From NCBI GenBank assembly GCA_946615525.1, contig CAMOHW010000028.1, positions 1 to 9,189 of the forward strand: a DNA stretch of 9,189 nucleotides, read 5' to 3'. The DNA comes from an uncultured Clostridia bacterium. Its GTDB lineage: Bacteria; Bacillota; Clostridia; Oscillospirales; CAG-272. Of this stretch, positions 7,174 to 9,189 are shown in pieces. Both the position numbers and the translations under genes were made by a program. Each line of letters begins with the position of its first letter. Positions within the stretch are counted from its first letter, which is position 1. The notes under the pieces were generated by a model. The model was not told where the DNA came from, did not search any database, and saw nothing but the letters and a program-made list of their open reading frames with translations.

Positions 7174-7202
7174 TTGTATTTTCCGGAAAATCGTGATAGA
7201 AT
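7174..7202 (+). promoter_or_regulatory. Promoter of the Rrf2/IscR regulator gene with overlapping palindromes
   Basis: A -35 box TTGTAT (7174-7179) and a -10 box TAGAAT (7197-7202) are spaced by 17 bases. The spacer holds a perfect 14-base palindrome, ATTTTCCGGAAAAT (7178-7191). The -10 box overlaps an imperfect palindrome, TAGAATATCCTA (7197-7208). Their TTCC, GGAA and TAG elements resemble the half-sites at the nifS promoter, which fits autoregulation. The start would be near 7209, giving a leader of about 65 bases. Confidence 0.7.
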
Positions 7203-7213
7203 ATCCTACAAGA

Positions 7214-7245
7214 GCGGTGGGAATTACCGCCGCGCATTCCCTACC
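7214..7245 (+). promoter_or_regulatory. Leader of the Rrf2/IscR gene with two mutually exclusive hairpins
   Basis: The transcribed leader can pair in two ways. GCGGT (7214-7218) pairs with ACCGC (7226-7230). Alternatively, GGTGGGAAT (7216-7224) pairs with ATTCCC (7236-7241) and ACC (7243-7245) around a single bulged base. The first arm is shared, so only one can form at a time. The second, longer stem ends about 18 bases before the AGGAGG site at 7264-7269. The GGGAAT/ATTCCC arms also resemble the operator half-sites downstream, so a DNA-level role is equally possible. No known riboswitch class is recognised. Confidence 0.35.
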
Positions 7246-7275
7246 TTGCCGATTTTGGCAGACAGGAGGCAAATG

Positions 7276-7692
7276 ATGATGGTTTCAACCAAGGGGCGCT
7301 ACGCGCTCCGCCTGATGATTGATCTTGCCCAGCACCGGGACGAGGGCGCAATCTCGCTCAAAGCGATCTCGGAGCGGCAGGAGGTTTCCATGAAGTATTT
7401 GGAAGCCATTGCCGCTATGCTCAATCGCGGCGATTTGATTCGCAGTTCCCGCGGCAAGGACGGCGGCTATACCCTCTCCCGCCCGGCAGACCGGATCTCG
7501 GTTGCCGAGGTCATGGCGATCACCGAGGGCTCTTTGGCTCCGGTCGCCTGCAACGGGCTCAACGGCGAATCCTGCGACCGCGCGGGTGCAGGGCTTTGCC
7601 TCTCTTTTCCCATGTGGCAAAAGCTGGACGCGCTGATTGAGGACTACCTTTCCGGCGTGAGCATTCAGGATTTGATTGACCGAAAAGTTTGA
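7276..7692 (+). CDS. iscR: Rrf2-family transcriptional regulator, IscR-like
   Basis: This 138-residue DNA-binding protein opens with the Rrf2 hallmark S-T-K-G-R-Y-A-L-R (residues 4-12). A winged helix-turn-helix follows: I-S-L-K-A-I-S-E-R (26-34), V-S-M-K-Y-L-E (37-43, with Glu43 as in IscR), and the wing G-K-D-G-G-Y-T-L (60-67). Three cysteines, C92, C100 and C108, lie in the cluster-binding region, followed by L-S-F-P-M-W (109-114). Escherichia coli IscR uses three cysteines plus a histidine for a [2Fe-2S] cluster. Here the spacing is wider and the histidine position appears to be Phe111. Family members repress iron-sulfur assembly genes when clusters are plentiful, and the gene sits directly upstream of nifS and nifU. 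AGGAGG (7264-7269) precedes three consecutive ATG codons (7273, 7276, 7279). The second has a 6-base spacing and is preferred; the third, with 9 bases, is also possible. Confidence 0.92.
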   Translation: MMVSTKGRYALRLMIDLAQHRDEGAISLKAISERQEVSMKYLEAIAAMLNRGDLIRSSRGKDGGYTLSRPADRISVAEVMAITEGSLAPVACNGLNGESCDRAGAGLCLSFPMWQKLDALIEDYLSGVSIQDLIDRKV

Positions 7693-7710
7693 TTTGTGAA
7701 AAAATTTTCA

Positions 7711-7735
7711 AATTCCTATTGACAAAGTAGGAAAT
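7711..7735 (+). promoter_or_regulatory. Candidate Rrf2/IscR operator 1 (over the nifS -35 box)
   Basis: The imperfect palindrome TTCCTA (7713-7718), 9 bases, TAGGAA (7728-7733) encloses the -35 box TTGACA at 7719-7724. Flanking A and T bases extend the symmetry. An almost identical site lies 34 bases downstream. Placement over the -35 box fits repression by blocking RNA polymerase. Assignment to the adjacent regulator is inference. Confidence 0.65.
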
Positions 7736-7747
7736 CTATGTTATAAT
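7719..7747 (+). promoter_or_regulatory. Promoter of nifS-nifU
   Basis: A consensus -35 box TTGACA (7719-7724) and a consensus -10 box TATAAT (7742-7747) are separated by exactly 17 bases, an unusually strong sigma-A promoter. The start would be near 7754, with a leader of about 36 bases carrying GGAGG at 7777-7781. Two candidate operators overlap it. Such a strong core promoter suggests control by repression. Readthrough from iscR remains possible, because the gap has only a weak AT-rich inverted repeat and no convincing terminator. Confidence 0.88.
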
Positions 7748-7769
7748 TCCCATTGAAAAGATAGGAATT
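7745..7769 (+). promoter_or_regulatory. Candidate Rrf2/IscR operator 2 (over the nifS transcription start)
   Basis: TTCCCA (7747-7752), 9 bases, TAGGAA (7762-7767) repeats the layout of the upstream site with the same half-site spacing, and the spacer begins TTGA in both. It starts at the last base of the -10 box and covers the predicted start near 7754. The two sites are 34 bp apart, about three helical turns, so bound dimers could lie on roughly the same face of the DNA. Confidence 0.65.
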
Positions 7770-7789
7770 AAGATCCGGAGGCAAAAATC

Positions 7790-8983
7790 ATGTTTGTTTA
7801 CGCAGATCACGCGGCGACTACCCAGATGAGCGAAACTGCCATTGCCGCTATGACCGAAGCCATGCGCACCGTTTGGGGCAACCCTTCCAGTCTACACACC
7901 GTGGGACAGGAGGCAAAAGTTGCCCTGGAGAACGCGCGCGAGGAGATTGCAACCCTTTTGGGAGCGACCGCAAAGGAGATCACCTTTACCTCGGGCGGTT
8001 CGGAAGCCGACAACCAGGCGATTGTTTCGGCGGCAAAGCTGGGTGCCGCAAAAGGCAAAAAACATATCGTTTCCACCAAATTTGAACACCACGCCGTCTT
8101 GCACACGCTGAACAAGCTGGAAAAAGAGGGCTACGAAGTCACCTACCTGGATGTTCACGAGAACGGTTTGATTTCGCCGGACGAAGTCAAAGCAGCCATC
8201 CGCCCCGATACGGCGCTTGTGACCGTGATGTTTGCCAACAACGAGATCGGCACCCTGCAACCCATCCGCGAGATTGGTGCGGTCTGCCGCGCGGCAGGCG
8301 TCCTGTTCCACACCGACGCAGTCCAAGCCGTGGGACATATTGCCATTGATGTTGTAAAAGACAACATTGACCTGCTTTCCCTCTCGGCGCACAAGTTCCG
8401 CGGACCCAAAGGTGTTGGCGTTCTCTATGCCCGCCGGGGCATCCGGCTCTTTAATCTGATTGAGGGCGGCGCGCAGGAACGCGGAAAACGCGCCGGGACC
8501 GAGAACATTCCGGCGATCGTCGGTATGGCTGCGGCGCTGAAAGAAGCGGTCGAAAACCTGGAAGTCAATACCGCAAAAATAACTCCTTTGCGCGAAAAAC
8601 TCATTACAGGTCTGCGTAAAATCCCATATTCGCACCTCAACGGCGACCGAAACCACCGCGTTCCCGGCATTGTGAACTTTTGCTTTGAGGGCATTGAGGG
8701 TGAATCGCTGTTGCTTTTGTTGGATATGAAAGGCATTGCCTGCTCTTCCGGTTCCGCCTGCACTTCCGGCTCGCTTGACCCCAGCCACGTTCTGCTCTCG
8801 CTGGGGATTCCCCACGAGGTGGCGCACGGCTCTTTGCGCCTTTCGATTGACGAAACGAACACCGAAGAACAAATTGACTATATTTTGGAAGCCGTACCCG
8901 AGGTCGTTGCCTACCTGCGCAAAATGTCCCCCGTTTGGGAGGATCTGGAAAGCGGCAAACGCAAACACTTTTTTGCAGAATGA
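7790..8983 (+). CDS. nifS: Cysteine desulfurase, NifS/IscS type
   Basis: This 397-residue pyridoxal-phosphate enzyme converts L-cysteine to alanine and carries the released sulfur as a persulfide for iron-sulfur cluster assembly and tRNA thiolation. Visible landmarks are Y-A-D-H-A-A-T-T (residues 4-11), T-S-G-G-S-E-A-D-N (67-75), E-H-H-A-V (99-103, with His100 expected to stack on the cofactor), A-N-N-E-I-G (149-154), H-T-D-A-V-Q (174-179) and [10 protein letters not shown] (199-208) with PLP-binding Lys202. Then come R-A-G-T-E-N (234-239) and the mobile catalytic loop S-S-G-S-A-C-T-S-G (319-327) with Cys324. The GSACTSG loop marks a group I (NifS/IscS) enzyme rather than SufS. Length is normal. 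GGAGG lies 8 bases before the ATG. It follows the Rrf2 regulator and is 18 bases upstream of nifU, its sulfur-accepting partner. The name iscS would be equally acceptable. Confidence 0.97.
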   Translation: MFVYADHAATTQMSETAIAAMTEAMRTVWGNPSSLHTVGQEAKVALENAREEIATLLGATAKEITFTSGGSEADNQAIVSAAKLGAAKGKKHIVSTKFEHHAVLHTLNKLEKEGYEVTYLDVHENGLISPDEVKAAIRPDTALVTVMFANNEIGTLQPIREIGAVCRAAGVLFHTDAVQAVGHIAIDVVKDNIDLLSLSAHKFRGPKGVGVLYARRGIRLFNLIEGGAQERGKRAGTENIPAIVGMAAALKEAVENLEVNTAKITPLREKLITGLRKIPYSHLNGDRNHRVPGIVNFCFEGIEGESLLLLLDMKGIACSSGSACTSGSLDPSHVLLSLGIPHEVAHGSLRLSIDETNTEEQIDYILEAVPEVVAYLRKMSPVWEDLESGKRKHFFAE

Positions 8984-9001
8984 AAACGGAGGATAAACGA
9001 A

Positions 9002-9189
9002 ATGCTTTACAGTGAAAAGGTCATGGATCACTTTCAAAACCCGCGCAACGTTGGCAAAATGGATGACGCCGACGGGATTGGCGAGGTTGGCAACGCCAAA
9101 TGCGGCGATATTATGAAAATGTATATCAAGGTGGACGACAACGGCATTATTACCGATGTCAAGTTCAATACTTTCGGGTGCGGGAGCGC
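9002..9189 (+). CDS. nifU: Iron-sulfur cluster assembly scaffold, NifU/IscU N-terminal type (cut by window edge)
   Basis: The first 62 residues are visible and the gene runs off the right edge. The sequence starts M-L-Y-S-E-K-V-M-D-H-F-Q-N-P-R-N-V-G and matches the clostridial NifU/IscU family. Two of the three cluster-ligand cysteines are present: Cys34 in N-A-K-C-G-D (with the conserved Asp36) and Cys60 in F-G-C-G-S. The third lies outside the window. The protein accepts sulfur from NifS and iron to build a transient [2Fe-2S] cluster in the cytoplasm. The start is supported by GGAGG at 8988-8992, 9 bases before the ATG. The gap to nifS is only 18 bases, so the two are co-transcribed. In related genomes the next gene is often mnmA, which uses NifS-derived sulfur, but that cannot be seen here. 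Confidence 0.96.
   Translation, partial: MLYSEKVMDHFQNPRNVGKMDDADGIGEVGNAKCGDIMKMYIKVDDNGIITDVKFNTFGCGS

Noticed and set aside
7141..7275. Extension of the Rrf2 regulator to a TTG start at 7141
   Set aside because: The extension would translate the promoter and leader. Rrf2 proteins start just before the STKGRYALR motif, and AGGAGG lies immediately upstream of the ATG cluster at 7273-7281.
7692..7713. AT-rich inverted repeat (ATTTG...TTTTCAAAT) after the iscR stop as a terminator
   Set aside because: The stem is weak, has a two-base asymmetry, and is not followed by a T run. It overlaps the nifS operator region, so I do not call it a terminator.
7793..7823. Histidine in the N-terminal YADHAATT motif of NifS as an abnormality
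   Set aside because: This position varies naturally in the family (DNAATT, DYSATT, DHAATT), and all catalytic and cofactor residues are present.
7892..9037. A 381-codon open frame on the minus strand opposite nifS
   Set aside because: nifS and nifU on the plus strand are certain from motif content, and the minus frame crosses the nifS-nifU boundary. It is a by-product of codon usage.
1..9189. A defence, mobile or other accessory system
   Set aside because: No integrase, transposase, toxin-antitoxin pair, nuclease-helicase cluster, direct-repeat array or attachment site is visible. The identifiable genes are housekeeping or iron-sulfur assembly genes.

Overview
The window reads as an ordinary chromosomal segment of a Gram-positive anaerobe of the Clostridia (Firmicutes), with roughly even base composition. 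Four things suggest this: strong GGAGG ribosome binding sites at almost every gene, sigma-A type promoters with 17-bp spacers, the clostridial variant of the methionyl-tRNA synthetase signature, and an Rrf2 regulator followed by nifS and nifU. I cannot name the genus. There is no tRNA, rRNA, CRISPR array, insertion sequence or other mobile element. Gene density is high, and the longest gap is about 250 bases (7025-7275).

Region 1 (1-4036, minus strand) looks like one transcription unit. A promoter at 4008-4036 precedes a five-helix membrane protein of unknown function, then metG (methionyl-tRNA synthetase), gpsA (glycerol-3-phosphate dehydrogenase) and the start of a tatD-family nuclease that runs off the left edge. 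The membrane-protein gene overlaps metG by 8 bases, and gpsA and tatD are 2 bases apart, so translational coupling is likely.

Region 2 (4083-7118, minus strand) is a single-gene unit with its own promoter, a hairpin at the 5' end of the message and a terminator. It encodes a 962-residue protein. Four N-terminal membrane helices resemble the CvpA fold in layout, and about 770 residues then appear to lie outside the membrane. I do not recognise that large domain, and it is the least explained gene here.

Region 3 (7174-9189, plus strand) is an iron-sulfur cluster assembly locus: an IscR-like Rrf2 regulator, the cysteine desulfurase nifS, and the 5' part of the scaffold gene nifU. NifS removes sulfur from cysteine and passes it to NifU, where clusters are built, and the regulator probably senses cluster supply. 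The nifS promoter carries two nearly identical imperfect palindromes (TTCC-Y-A, 9 bases, TAGGAA) 34 bp apart, one over the -35 box and one over the expected transcription start. They are strong candidates for the regulator's operators. The iscR promoter and leader hold further inverted repeats.

I found no obvious novel multi-gene system. The best leads are the tandem operators with their Rrf2 regulator, the orphan CvpA-like protein, and a GpsA with changed substrate-site residues.
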